64,000 bases of DNA from Weissella confusa (GTDB taxonomy: Bacteria > Bacillota > Bacilli > Lactobacillales > Lactobacillaceae): NCBI GenBank assembly GCA_014332815.1, contig JACSZT010000022.1, positions 1 to 64,000 of the forward strand, in the 5' to 3' direction. Under the pieces are notes generated by a model. That model ran no database searches. It was not told the origin of the DNA and worked only from the letters and a program-made list of their open reading frames with translations. Positions 49,501 to 61,380 of this stretch are shown piece by piece (the first letter of the stretch is position 1; each line of letters opens with the position of its first letter). The position numbers and the translations under genes are program-made.

Positions 49501-50688
49501 CAGATGAAGGTGTGACACGAAAATCGCCGTTTCCTGCTCAGTCGCTTTTTCGTCCGAAAACAAATCTGGCAAATTGGGTAGCACGCCACTCGCCAACAAA
49601 TCATCTGGTCGCGTATCAGCCGGCGCAAAGTTCATGCCAAAATCCATGATGACACGCGCTTGTTCTGTTTCAAATGACACCACGTTCCCACCGATGGGCG
49701 CATCGTGGTCCGACAAGAATGCTCGCACCGTCAAATCACCAATTTCGACCGGTGTCTCAGTGTCAATCACCTTGATTTGCGCATTTGGTGCCGATTCAAC
49801 GCCTTGACGAATCAACTCAACATACAACCTGGCCGACTCTGGGCTCATGTATACCGGCGTTGGCTTCGTCAAATATTGCAACGCCCCCATGTGATATTCC
49901 GTGCGACGTTGACGGGTTGGGTCAGCGTCGAATGAGAACTCGGTTCCCTCAATAAAGAACATGTCTGGTTGATGGTCATGCAAGTACGTCGTCCACGCCG
50001 TCACGCGTTCTGGGTGCCAGCCATCATAGCGAACATCCCCACTGTGCACAAAGCGGTGCTTACCGTCAGTGACTTCAAACATATAAGCTCCCAGTTCACC
50101 GAACGTCACAACATCCACGTGTCCCATCGCTTTTAGAATCCCCGCAAAGCGTGCATCCCAAACCAATTCACGACCAAAATCATGCACGATGGCTTGCAGG
50201 CGTATCAACCGCTCAACATTGCGCTCATACGGATTGATGACCACCAGTTCTTTTTGCGTCATAGCCGCTGACAAATCAGCTAGCACATTTGGGGCAATTT
50301 GCAGTGCAACCCCACGCTTATCGAGATAAGCTGCCAGCTCAGCATAACGCGGATCGTAATCACCTAGTGGCTCACCATTCATGTGCAAATAGCTGAAGCG
50401 GTCGAAATGGTCGAGCATGTCGATGTCATCAAAACGATTTTGCAACACATAATGCTGCTGGTTAGCCATAATATCGTTTAACGTCACATGCAACATCACG
50501 TAGCATTTTCAACATTATTCGAATGTAAACGTTTCACCCTTCTTAGGCAGATACGTTTCTAGTCCCATATTACGCAGCGCTTGGGCTTCACGTTCTGGCT
50601 TAAACGAATGCCAAGGCAACGTGACCTTTGCATTCACTTCCGCTGCAATGCGTAGCAAGTCATCCGGTGTGGCGTGACCACTTGCGCA
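49303..50688 (-). CDS. MBL-fold metallo-hydrolase, RNase J-like
   Basis: Restored 49464..50663 +, 399 aa. Metallo-beta-lactamase fold with beta-CASP-like insert: SFETEQARVIMDFGMNF, zinc motif FVSHLHLDHMGAL, FLSDHDAPIG-type strand, KHRFVHSGDVRYDGWHP, IEGTEFSF, and a C-terminal ASGHATPDDLLRIA followed by PWHSFKPE, which matches the conserved HxTP and His of RNase J relatives. Encoded one base behind the binding protein, so co-expressed with sugar uptake; substrate unknown. Confidence 0.82.
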
Positions 50689-53460
50689 TGGAAAGTTTCG
50701 TAAAAATGCTCATTTTCCGCTGTCATGTTAACTCTCCTCTAACGACTAGTCAGTTGTTATTATTAATAAGTAATATTAGAACTTTTCTCATAAAAGTCAA
50801 TGCCATGTTTTATGGTACTACCTTCCTTAAGATGTGACGTGAATTTTGTCCTATTTCAGTTATACAAATGAAAATGCTACGCAATAGTAACACGAATCGC
50901 CTCGTGTTCGTTATCAACCGTGTAAGCCAGGTCTTGGCCGGCTTCATCGGTCACTGACGTAATCGTCAAATACTTTTGGTGAACTGAAATTTCGGTTGCT
51001 TTTGCTTCACCAGAAATCGTCGTACGTCCACTAATTACTTTAGTACCGCGGTTCACATCAATGTACAAATCATAATGTGAAGGGAAATCAAACGTTGCCT
51101 TGGCTTCAGGTTCATCAATTGATGGGAAGGCTTGGCGCGCAAAAGTCGTTTCAAATTGCGTGCCGATAATCTGCTTCTTCTCACCGGCCACCTCATAGTA
51201 TGACGGATAAATCCCCATCATCGTATCAGTCAACGGTGCCGTGTACGCAATCGTCAAAGCAGTTGGCCCAACTTCGCGTAAGGCCTTCGTGGCAAAGACA
51301 CCAACTTCAACGCCACTCTTCGTACGGGTTGTCTTGCTTTGCAAATCACCGAATGCAAAGGCTACCAAGTATGTTGACATGCGGACAGTCGTCGCAAAGT
51401 AGTGCACACCATCTTCTTCACGTAGTTCCGGCATATTTGCCAACACGGTTTCACCCGGTTGCTCATCAAACTTGAGCGCCGTATTATCTGGATCAAGCGT
51501 TAAATAAGCTTCACGATACGTAACCAAGCCCCAGTTTTCCATGGCACCAGCTGAAAAATCAGGCAACGCCAATTGCCATGAGTGTGGCAACGGATATGGT
51601 GTTTGGTAGAAATCTTCATAGAATTCGATCGAACGCTTAGCAATATCAAGCGCAAAGTCCAATTCATTTGCCTTGTGGACATCATCAGTCTGGAACAATT
51701 CCCAAATGTGCCAATCTGGCTCAATCGCATCGATGGCGACATACTCCATCATGTTGGCAAAACTTTCGTTAAGCCACAAGTCGTCCCACCACTTCATCGT
51801 GACCAAATCACCGAACCATTGGTGGGCCAATTCGTGCGCAATAACAGTCGCCACCACTTGCTTCTGACGCAATGGGTGGTGCGCATCAAAGTATGCCTTC
51901 AAGCCCTTACGCAAGGCATCATCTCCAAGCAACGCACGGACCATGACCAACATACGCGCACCCTTCGCATAGACAATCGCACCATCAAAGAGAGCATCAA
52001 TTTCTGCTGGATCTTCCACTTGCACGTGAACGGATTGGACACCGTCAGTCGCATCACGATTCAATGCTGCCGAGTGCCACTGACGCCCCTTTTCTTCGCC
52101 TTCACCAATGAAGAATTGTTGTTGTGACAAGGTCAATTGACCATCCACAACCGCTGCTGTGACCACTGGATAACCCGGTTGCTCCAACCACGACGTCATG
52201 ATAGCACCGACATCCAAGCCAGAGGCATCACCCAATGCTTGCCATAAGTCAGCACCAGTTGCATTGCCATAAGCAGACAATTTCGTCGCATCTTGTGCCA
52301 AATCAGCCAACAACGTCTCATCATATTTCACAATGAAGTGCGAATTATTACCAACGTTCAATTGGAATGGTTGACCATTTGCCTCACGCAATTGTTGATA
52401 ATCACCAACTACGATTTCATGTTCAGTCAGCAATTCTGGCACGGCTTCATAGTTACTGTTCAATGGAATCATTTGTAGTTGATGCTCTTCTTCAGAATCA
52501 GGCATCACAAACTTCTTCAAGTTATTCGCAACATCATAAAGTGTTGTCGTAACAACTACATGTTTACTATTCGCAAACGTTTGTAGCAATGGCACAACGG
52601 TGGCGTATGATGTCAAACGACCTTCAGCCAACAAACGTTGATCTTGCAACAATTGTAACTGTGAAATGACTTCAGCAGGCAACGCCGCCAAATCTGCTTG
52701 GTCGGCCACAAACAAGTCGTGGGCAGCCGCAATAGCTTCTGCATTTTGGGCATACAACGCGGCACGCAAGACCAACGGACGCGTAATCGCATCGTCACTA
52801 CTCTCACCGGCTTGGGCGTGCCAACCTAAACGTGCAACTTGTTGACGACTCAAGCTATCAAAGAAATGTGGCTTGATGGTGTTAGCATCCTCAAACTTGC
52901 TAATCAACGTTGCAATCAAATCTGAATCTGGTGTTTGGGTAAGTGCGCCTTGAATATCACGCTTGAACGTCGCATCTGATGACGCAACGTAAGCTTGGAG
53001 CAGTTGATCAAACAAAGCCTCGCTACCATAGTTTTCGACCTCATTACGCAAAACCAAGCCACGAGGTTCAAAGAAGGCCTTGAACTCTGCCAAGCGCTCG
53101 GCCGTTTGGAAAATACCAGCCGTCACCGTGATGTACGTCGTGAACTCCATGTCGCCACCAACCGTATCTTCCAACCATTGCCAGTCTGCACGAACCCAAT
53201 CCCAAGCTGCTTGTTGCCCATGCTTATTTGTCAAAACGCCACGATACCAAGCACGTAAATCAGAGAACATTTTGATGTAAACAAAAAGAGGTAGAAAATC
53301 CACGGATTTTCTACCTCTTTATTTTGTCTATTAATTGTTATTTGCTGCGCGAACCGCTGCATTAACTGCTTCTTGTTCCGCTTCAACCAGCGCAACGCGG
53401 GTTTCTACAACCTTGATATCCATCGTGATTTCACGTGTCAATCCAGGCGTTGGCAACTTA
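50689..53460 (-). CDS. pepN: Aminopeptidase N
   Basis: Restored 50848..53391 +, 847 aa, normal for lactic acid bacteria. Zinc M1 peptidase of peptide utilisation. Visible: HYDLYIDVNRGTKVISGRTT, FPSIDEPEAKATFDF, GAMENWGLVTYRE, zinc motif VIAHELAHQWFGDLVTMKWW followed by NESFANMMEY, ALLGDDALRKGL and a helical C-terminal domain. Start ATG with AGAGGAGAG upstream. Followed by a strong bidirectional terminator. Confidence 0.95.
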
Positions 53461-54648
53461 GAAGAAAACACGTACCCAATGCCACAATTGATGGCTGGTG
53501 AAGACTTCTCAGCCTACACGGAAATTAAGCCTGGCGCTTACTTCGGTTTGGGCTCTGGGTTGGCTGAAGATGGTTACGAATTCGTCAACCACCACCCTAA
53601 GTTCATCGTCGACGAAGACTGCATGCCAGTTGGATCTGCGATGTTCGTTAAGATCGTACACATCAAGGCGTCAGTTCGTTCACGTAACCCACAAGTGCGT
53701 GCCGACATGGAACGTATGATTCGCGACATTATCGAGCACGTGACGGCAATGTACGGCGCTGAATACGATTTGGACTTCCAAAAGGGCTACGGCTCAGTGA
53801 TGAATGCTAAGGAAGAAATGGATTTGGTGTTGGACACGGCCAAGGAGTTACTTGGCTTCGACCTAACGATTAAGGGCCGTGGTGCCCACGCCATGGCACC
53901 TGAACAATCAATTGATCCAATTACGATTGGGACAGAGATTATTCAATCAATCAACAACATGATTGCACGACGTGTTGCTCCTACTGAAGCTGCTTTGGTT
54001 TCATGGGGACAATTCACGGCCGGCACTGTCAACAACATCATTCCACACACGGCCATGCGTGACAACATTCACGGTGATGTGAAGTTTATCTTCCAAGCCG
54101 CTGAAGAAATGCCACCTGGTGGCGCAATCGCCTTGGTTGAAGCTGGTGTATTGGATGACGTTGACCAAATCTTTGGTTTGCACGTTTTCCCAATGACCAA
54201 GACCGGTACTGTTGGCTTTTCTTACGGCGCCATGACAGCTTCATCTGATTTCGCCCCAACTGGTTTGGTTGCGACGTTGCACGGTGCCCACCCTGGCAAG
54301 ACAATTGCCTTGCGTGCCGATATCGATGCTTTGCCAATGGATGAGTTGGCTGATGTACCTTATAAGTCAATTAACCCTGGTGTGATGCACTCTTGTGGTC
54401 ACGATGTACACGCTGCCATTTTGCTTGGTGCGGTCTTCGCGTTGGCCGATGTCACGCTTTATTCCAAAACAATCTAAGGAGAACGCCTAATTATGGAAGC
54501 ATTGCTTGAAAAGATTCGGGTTGCTGATCAAGTAACCTGGCGCCGTTGGTTACACCAACACGCCGAATTGTCATTCGAAGAATTTGAAACAACGGCTTAC
54601 ATCGAGAACTTGTTGCGTGATGTGCCGAACCTAACGATTGAACGTCCC
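53263..54648 (+). CDS. M20-family amidohydrolase / aminoacylase
   Basis: Restored 53442..54605 - (minus after restoration), 387 aa. Shows RWLHQHAELSFEEFETTAYI, RADIDALPMDELADVPYKS, MHSCGHDVHAAILLGA, FIFQAAEEMPPGGAIALVEA, GLHVFPMTKTGTVGF, IKGRGAHAMAPEQSIDPI and MAGEDFSAYTEIKPGAYFGL, i.e. the metal-binding His/Asp/Glu set of N-acyl-amino-acid hydrolases. Encoded 2 bases after the MFS gene, so transporter and hydrolase likely handle one acylated substrate. Confidence 0.9.
53284..53320. terminator. Bidirectional terminator between pepN and the M20 gene
   Basis: Perfect stem AAAGAGGTAGAAAATCC / GGATTTTCTACCTCTTT with T-runs both ways; the genes converge here after restoration. Confidence 0.87.
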
Positions 54649-56034
54649 CGTTACGCTGATGTCATTGCCAGTTAAGCGTTTTGCGCCACACAAGTTCGGT
54701 CCATCATACGCCATCGTTGCGACTGGTGGTATCTTGGGTGGTATCGTTTCACCAACGTTGATTGGGTTGTTGGTCGACATGGCTAACGGCGCTTACTTCA
54801 TGGTATTCGTTTACTTCCTAATCTTGGGAGCCTTGATGTTCTTGTACGGTGGCTTGGCCTTCTTGGTCGGATCAATCGGTGGTTCATACATCGTCGGCAA
54901 GTTCTTCTTCGGTAAGGAAAAGACGGTTATCGGGTTTGCGGCCATCATGGCTGCTGTGAGCCTATTCTTGGCATCACTATCAGCTGACAGTGGGATGATT
55001 ACAATCGCCTTGGCATCTGGTGAATTCTTCAGTGCCATGACGTAAGAGACTGACGCAGCCGTCACAGAACAAGCACCCGCTGCCAAGATGTCTGACGTCA
55101 TTCGTGAACGTTTTGTTTGGTTGCTATTCCTATCAAACTTTACGATTAACGCGATGATGTACGGCATGATCAACTGGATGCCTTCTTACTTGATTCAATC
55201 AGTGAAGCTTTCAACGATTGTGCAAGGTCACATCACGGCAATGCCGTTGGATCAACGTACTTTGGCGCAAGGTATTTTGATTTCCGCATCAGGTATTTCA
55301 GGAATCATCGTGCCATTGGTCGTGTCACCGGTTTTGCAAGATTACGGTTGGCAACGTGCTTTCTGGATGATTGCCATCGCTTCTGTTGTGGTTGGAATTG
55401 TCTTGCGATTTGTTTTGCCAAGCGAAAAGAAGTTTGCAGAAGTGCCCGCTGGTTTGTTGAACACGAAGCTTGGTTCAAAGCGTTTGTTGGTCTTCTCAAT
55501 GGCCGCAATCGCCATCTTCGCCGCTATGGCTGGATTCGCCAAGGCCGTGTTGTTCATCATTATCATTCGTTTCTTGGCCGGTGCCATCGCCCACTCTGGG
55601 TATGCGCCTAGTGCGGCCAAGGAAGTTGCGACCAAGTTGGCAGCCCCGGCAAAAGCCAAGGTTACTGCCCGCACAATCACATTGGTAGCCGCCCTATTCC
55701 TCGGCTTCATTATGATTTACTTCGATAAAAACGCGATTTGCATCATCTTGGTTAGCATGCAACAAGATTTCGGTTTCAGTAACGTGCAAAAAGGAATGGT
55801 TATGTCAGCTTTCTTCATTGGATATGCTTCAATGCGGAATTAGCATGCATAAATTATGAATATTATACGGCTGGTATACGTGGTCTATACCATGAGAAAT
55901 CTTCTTAGTTGAAATTCACAAAATTACCATACTCAACCGGTAGACTAATTTCATCTATAACAACTATTTAGTCTTAGAAGGAGAATTTTTCTTATGGATG
56001 ACGAAACAATTGTGGCAAAGCCGTCCACTAAAAA
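54451..56034 (+). CDS. MFS transporter
   Basis: Restored 54608..55876 - (minus after restoration), 422 aa. Twelve-helix major facilitator: short N-terminal tail MDDETIVAKPST, first helix RTITLVAALFLGFIMIYFD followed by KNAICIILVSMQQDFG, QVPAGLLNTKLGSKRLLVFS (A-loop), LASGEFFSAMTxPVKRFAP and GPSYAIVATGGILGGIVSPT. Resembles the anion/cation symporter branch (sugar acids, organic anions). First gene of the MFS-M20 operon; ATG behind AAGGAG, with a palindromic operator candidate upstream. Confidence 0.86.
55872..55892. promoter_or_regulatory. Palindromic operator candidate upstream of the MFS-M20 operon
   Basis: TGGTATA-N7-TATACCA, a perfect 7-bp inverted repeat (restored 55978..55998), about 100 bp before the MFS start and 113 bp before the divergent unknown gene. 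The TGGTNTA...TANACCA shape is common for GntR-family operators. No GntR gene is in sight. Confidence 0.55.
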
Positions 56035-56628
56035 GCAATGAGGCCATCGCTTCTTGCATCATGTAGCCCTTCAAAGATTCCCCATATACTCGCATCGCCG
56101 TGATGCCATTTTGCGTATCGTTATCAATTTCCATATTGCGAATATTTGCAACCATACTAACGTCCCCTCATATCATTTTTGTCATTAATCTAATCATGAC
56201 GGACAAAATCGAAAAAGATGGTTCGGATTTTACAACAAAGCGGTTACGGAAGAATTGATCCTTATCTAGCAACTCCACACCCGCTGCCAGAATTTTCATA
56301 TCCTCGACCTTTTGGCCCATACTTTCAATCTTGTCCTTAACCCGTTCCACTACGGCTTCAGGCGTTTCGCGGTATCCGGCATACAAACGCCATAGAATTT
56401 CATCCAAGATGACATCCCCATTTTGGCAGGTGTACCAACTCTACTCTCTCCTTCTCTCCGTGGATTATTATACAACTTTAAGATAACCATAAACGAAAAG
56501 TCTTATTATCTGTACAGTTCCGTATACGGGTCACTAATTTTCCCGACGTGGGTTGACCAATACGTAACCCTCTGGGCGTGCCAACTTAATGTCATAACCC
56601 TTTTCAACAAACGTATCAGCAACTTCGT
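56035..56628 (-). CDS. Unknown protein, 137 aa
   Basis: Restored 56111..56524 +, 137 aa. Not recognised. Starts MVANIRNMEIDNDTQNGITA, then MRVYGESLKGYMMQEAMASL, DEILWRLYAGYRETPEAVVE, RVKDKIESMGQKVEDMKILA and FVEKGYDIKLARPEGYVLVN. Predicted mixed alpha/beta, soluble, no signal peptide. Start ATG behind GAGGGG. Divergent from the MFS-M20 operon, 234 bp apart. Confidence 0.65.
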
Positions 56629-57024
56629 AACATAGCGACGTAAGATACACTCACGACAAAAAGAGCTGCCAAACGTGCTGCAACTGAAGACTTCGTTCGA
56701 ATTGCGCGGCGCACTGCTGGGCTAGCGATAAGCTTTACCCAACTTAACGTCAACAAAAAGCCTACTAGCCAGCCAACGGTGGTTAATTGTAACCCCTTTG
56801 ACCAGAAAGTAAGTTCATTTAAACAGAATTCCTGACCAACAAACGGACGCGGCCAGGAACCCTATACCCTTCAACAGTTTCGGTGCCCTTTGATACAAAA
56901 AAAGCCGACCATCCCTGGTCGACCAAAAAAATAATAGCGTTAATCTGTCTCTCGTACTGACGCTTGCAAAGCTCCGACTTCATGACGCACTACGATTGTG
57001 TAGTGACTTGCAGTATATGATGAG
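56431..57024 (-). CDS. Small membrane protein, 96 aa, TTG start
   Basis: Restored 56620..56910 +, 96 aa. Two helices: LQLTTVGWLVGFLLTLSWVK and LAALFVVSVSYVAML, with a basic loop (AVRRAIRTKSSVAAR) between. Start is TTG, 6 bp after AAGGAGAGAG; no ATG is in frame. C-terminal TIVVRHEVGALQASVRETD. Unknown function. Terminator behind it. Confidence 0.55.
56897..56937 (-). terminator. Terminator, GTCGACCA type, copy 1
   Basis: Restored + strand: GGTCGACCA GGGA TGGTCGGC TTTTTTT. Nearly the same stem recurs about 320 bp on. Confidence 0.82.
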
Positions 57025-57420
57025 TGTTTTGTGGAGCACCGTCGCAAAATCTTCTTCTTCAGAAATTGCCACGCGCATTGTATCTTCCACTTCTAACGTT
57101 AGATGTGCAAATTTGTACTCTTTCATATCATTCTCCTTGCATGTGCTTCATTTACCGAGTTTTAGTATATCTAACCTCACCTTGAACACACCAAACAAAT
57201 ATTCAACCAGCCGTAAAATGGGTAACAAAAAGCCGACCATTTCTGGTCGACTCCTAATTATCGGTGGATACCGTTTGAAATTCTATAATTCAGATTTTGC
57301 CTTGATCACCATTCGATCACCAGCCATAAAGGAAATCGTAAAAAGGTAAAAAGCTGTGTCCCCTAATTTAACAGCGCCATCCTCCATGAACAATGATAAT
57401 GTCACCCCTTCATTATTCTT
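57025..57420 (-). CDS. Unknown small protein, 79 aa
   Basis: Restored 57120..57359 +, 79 aa. Starts MKEYKFAHLTLEVEDTMRVA, then ISEEEDFATVLHKTENNEGV and ends FMAGDRMVIKAKSEL; predicted beta-rich, acidic, soluble. Start ATG 7 bp behind AAGGAG. Unrecognised. Its terminator is a near copy of the one in front of it. Confidence 0.6.
57224..57254 (-). terminator. Terminator, GTCGACCA type, copy 2
   Basis: Restored + strand: GTCGACCA GAAA TGGTCGGC TTTTT. Confidence 0.8.
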
Positions 57421-59796
57421 CAAACGCAGCGCGCCCAGCATAATAGCGTGCCGACTTGTAACCCGGCTTGCTTGCCATCACCTGCTGCAAAACTTCCTGC
57501 GCTTCAGCAAACTGCTTGGCCTTAATCAAAGAGCGCGCATGATTATATTGTTCATTAATGTCACTCATCAACCTAAACCTCTTTCCACAATCTACTTATT
57601 TTACCAGAGTGACGCAACGAATCTTTTCTAAACGGTCATTCACTAATCCGTGTGAGGCCGCGCGCTGCAAGAGTTTACGCGCGCTATCACTGTCCTCATC
57701 AAGAATCGCCAACCGCGCTAAATAAGAATAAGCATTCGCTAAATTTGCTTTAGGTGTTGGCTTCTGGCGGACAAAACCTGCGAATAATTGTCCCGCTTTT
57801 TCATAATCTTTCAACAATTCCTTGTCAGTCAGCATTTGTATTTGATCATACGACAGCTTATCGACGAAAATCGAGGCACTTTGATAGCCCTTTTCCGTTG
57901 TTGTGACAATCGGTGTACCGTTCGATGCCAAACGTTCTAGTCGCACATTCATCCGTGAATTCAAAACTGGCTCATCATCACTAAATTCGTTTTCCAATTG
58001 CCAGATTTGGGCTGACGCAAAAACCTTCGATAGCTCCCACTTTTGTTGGAAGTACGCATTCTCTTCCAGGTAATCATTGAACGCTGACATATACCGAATA
58101 TCCGTCATCCGCGGCAAGAACTTCTCGTACAGCGTCCGTGACTCTAAAGCCGACGCACTCATATACCCAGGAATATTTGTCCAACGCGGGGTCGTCAAAC
58201 GTAGTTGATGCTAGCCGAATTCAGGTGATTGCATCAATTCCAGCGAACGGAAACGTTGCCGTTCTGAAACTGGTAGCACTTCACCACTCGCTTTTAGCAT
58301 CACCAGGTCATCAACGGCTGTCAAGTGCTTTAATACCTGGCCGTCAGTCAAACGACTTTCATCTAGCAGTTGCGCAACAATCGCTTTATTGAATTCCGGT
58401 ACTTGCAGTTGCGCAACCAGACGTCGTTTCTCCTGCTTAATCCAATTGATAAAATCAGTTTGCTCACCAATCGGCTCAAAATCAGTCACTTTATCACGGA
58501 ACGGTAATTGCGCATCCGTTGTACTAGCCAGCGCTTTACGCACCAACCGTTCATCAGCCAGCTTTGCCTTCAAATACAACAAACCTGATTGCTCTTCTTC
58601 ATTAATATTAATGACCGTATCGAATTGTTTGAACGCTTGGGCGGTATCCGTGTCCGCAGCGACAGATTGGACCGTCCCAACGGTTTTAAAACCATTATCA
58701 ACCAGGTTCAATTTCGCTTTGTGCGTTGGTGCCAAGGCAACGACGGCGTCGGTATTCAAAATCTTACCTAACACAAATGTCTTACCACTACCTCCAACAC
58801 CGAGTTGATTATTTTGGAAGACAAACCCAGTCCCGAACTGGCGAATCAACCCGATCAAATCACCTGTCACCGACAACGCATCCTCATCCAAACTAACTGG
58901 TGGCAGCTGCGCGTCATCCCCAATTAGAATAAACCGCGTTGCTGGTCCAAAGAAGGCCAATACCTTTGCCATCATTTCCATCGACATCATCGAAATTTCG
59001 TCAAAATACTCATTCACCTGAGCGACACGCTGATTGGTGTACGCCAGAATCATCACGTCATCCAGTTCTAAGTGGCGACGCTTATCTTGTAGCATTTCGC
59101 CATACTTAGCCGTTTGATATTGCCCTGTGGTCTGAATAAAGTGATCATCCTGGGCACGCACATGCGCAATAAATTCCCGTAACGCTGGCACCTTAGCACG
59201 GTCACCGTAATCGCCATTCATGTCCGACACACGCAGGTTGGTAATTTCACCGTATTCACTCGTCGTATAGCCATATTGATGCGTATCGTCGTTGTTGTAG
59301 AACATGACTTTCGCACCAATAAAGAAGCCACCGCGACCATATTTACCGCGCTTGGTAAACGGCACCACCACTTCTTCGTCAGTGGCCAATGCCTTGAAGA
59401 AAACCAATTCTTCCTTCGCACGCGAAACTGCTGTATAGGCTAAGCCATAATCGGCTGCTTCCAGCACATATACTTTCCGCGCACCACTACCTTGCGACTT
59501 GTGAATCGTAATCGCATAGGCTAGTAGCAAATCGCGTTTTGCTTGCCACACTGGCAACTTATACGTTTGCCCAGTGGCTGGTATCGTAACTTCCACCTTT
59601 AGTATAGAACTGCATGGGTTACATTTGGGAAAATTAGTGACTAAGACCATAATAAATAATTATCTGATATTTGAAAAATATAGAAAAACGACCGATTCAG
59701 TCGCGAATCGGTCGTTTGATCAGTTATACAAATTCAATTTCTTAGGTGATGGCGTGTGCAATGCTTGGATGAGCTGTTCGCGACTGTAGTCCACGT
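57421..59796 (-). CDS. TPR-containing SF1B (RecD-like) helicase
   Basis: Restored 57470..59674 +, 734 aa in one open frame. Residues 1 to about 115 are TPR-like ([59 protein letters not shown]); a helical middle region of about 230 residues follows; then the helicase: Walker [13 protein letters not shown], Walker [76 protein letters not shown] and [13 protein letters not shown]. Shorter than RecD2 and with TPRs instead of its OB/HhH front. Start ATG after AAGAGGTTT. Role unknown. Confidence 0.82.
59683..59718 (-). terminator. Terminator after the helicase gene
   Basis: Restored + strand: AAACGACCGATTC GCGACT GAATCGGTCGTTTTTC. Confidence 0.86.
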
Positions 59797-61380
59797 TGCG
59801 TTCTCGATCAAAATGAGCCAACTTTTCAAGTAGTTGGTAGTCTTGAATCAACACTGGCCCACGTTGACCAGCCGTCAAACTGTGTTGGTTATTTGCCCAA
59901 GGTTGTCCCTCTTGCGTCGTTAACTTCTCTGCCATTGTATCGTTTCCCCCGTTACAATTCCGTGTGCAATTTCAGTAACCTATTCAATTTACTTTAACAG
60001 CAAAGCCACGAACGTCGCGGATGGTGTCAGGGTAACCCAGCTCACCAGCAACTTGTGAAATGCGGATTGCCAATGGCGTTTCCTTACCTTCACCGTTAAA
60101 CAAATCGGCCTTCGTGTATGCACTCATGTCATGTGTCACCTGGAAGACACCCTTCGCACCAGCGCCCTTGGCGTGAACAACACGCTCTGGAACCATGAGG
60201 TACGTGACTTGGTGAATTGACTCTGGTGAATGTGACCAAAAATCAAATTGCATATTCACATCACGTTTGTGACTACGTGGGTCACGCTTTTGTGAGTGGA
60301 TGAAGTCCGGGAACTTCAATGGATCGTTAATAAAGAAAATCGGTGTGTTGTTACCAACGATGTCGTAGTTACCTTGTTCCGTATAGAACGTGAACAATTC
60401 ATTTTGTAGATAATCCGTATCTTGGCCTGCCAACTTCTCAGCAACTTCATTGGTCATGTTTGACACACCTTGGTTGCTGATAAAGTGATACTTCACCCAG
60501 AATTGCTCACCGGCGGCATTCACCCACTTGTAGGTGTGACTACCATACCCGTTCATTGTGCGATAACTGGTTGGATTACCACGATCAGCAATTTCTTCAA
60601 CATCTTCAAAGTAGTTATCAGGGTTGGCATTCAACGTCATCACACCTACTTCTTGGAGTGGATAATCCTTGTGTGACACAACCTTCGTGACATCAAAAAT
60701 ATCGTACTTGTAGTCCAAACCTTCTTGATAAGGAATGATTTGGACATATAGCGTCCATGAAGGGTAATTACCATCTTCAATTGCGCCACTGCCATCTTGG
60801 TTTTGTGCCATGAAGCCATCACGGGCGTAATTGTGTACTTCATTACGTGGGCGGTTCGCCTTTAATTGCTCATAGTTGGCCCCCAAACGGTAACGCGCCG
60901 CATCCTTGTATGCAAACAAGCGTCCTTGCAACAACTTATCCAATGAAGGCTCGATACCTGGCACCAAATTTGCTGGTGAGAAGTTACCTAACGTTTGCTT
61001 GAACGTCTCAACCAAGCGTTGCTTCTCTTCTTCAGACATCAAGTTATACAAACGGCCAGCTGCTGAATAGTAGTCCGTGTCATATGGTTCGTACGCCCCG
61101 GTCATACCTTGGAACATGTCACCACTAATTGATGCATGTGGATCTTCAACCGGTCCACCCTGGCTATTTGGTTCATAGTTCCACTACCAATTTATCGGAT
61201 GTTTTTGCATCAAAAAAACGCAACGAACGTATTTCGTCCATTGCGTTTCATCATGATTCAGTTATAGTTCGATATCTGTCATATCAACGCCAATAGCATC
61301 AGCAACACGTTGACCGTAATCAGCATCAGCACGCGCCATTTGTTGTACCATCAAGCGCTTGTTTTCAAGGCTATCAATGG
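59797..61380 (-). CDS. katA: Haem catalase
   Basis: Restored 59855..61300 +, 481 aa, normal. Decomposes H2O2; needs external haem in lactic acid bacteria. Shows [40 protein letters not shown] followed by [20 protein letters not shown] (active-site His), [46 protein letters not shown], and the haem-ligand region [18 protein letters not shown]. Own promoter and start ATG behind GGGGGAA. Terminator follows. Confidence 0.95.
61211..61248 (-). terminator. Terminator after katA
   Basis: Restored + strand: AAACGCAATGGACGAAATACGTTCGTTGCGTTTTTTTG. Confidence 0.82.
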
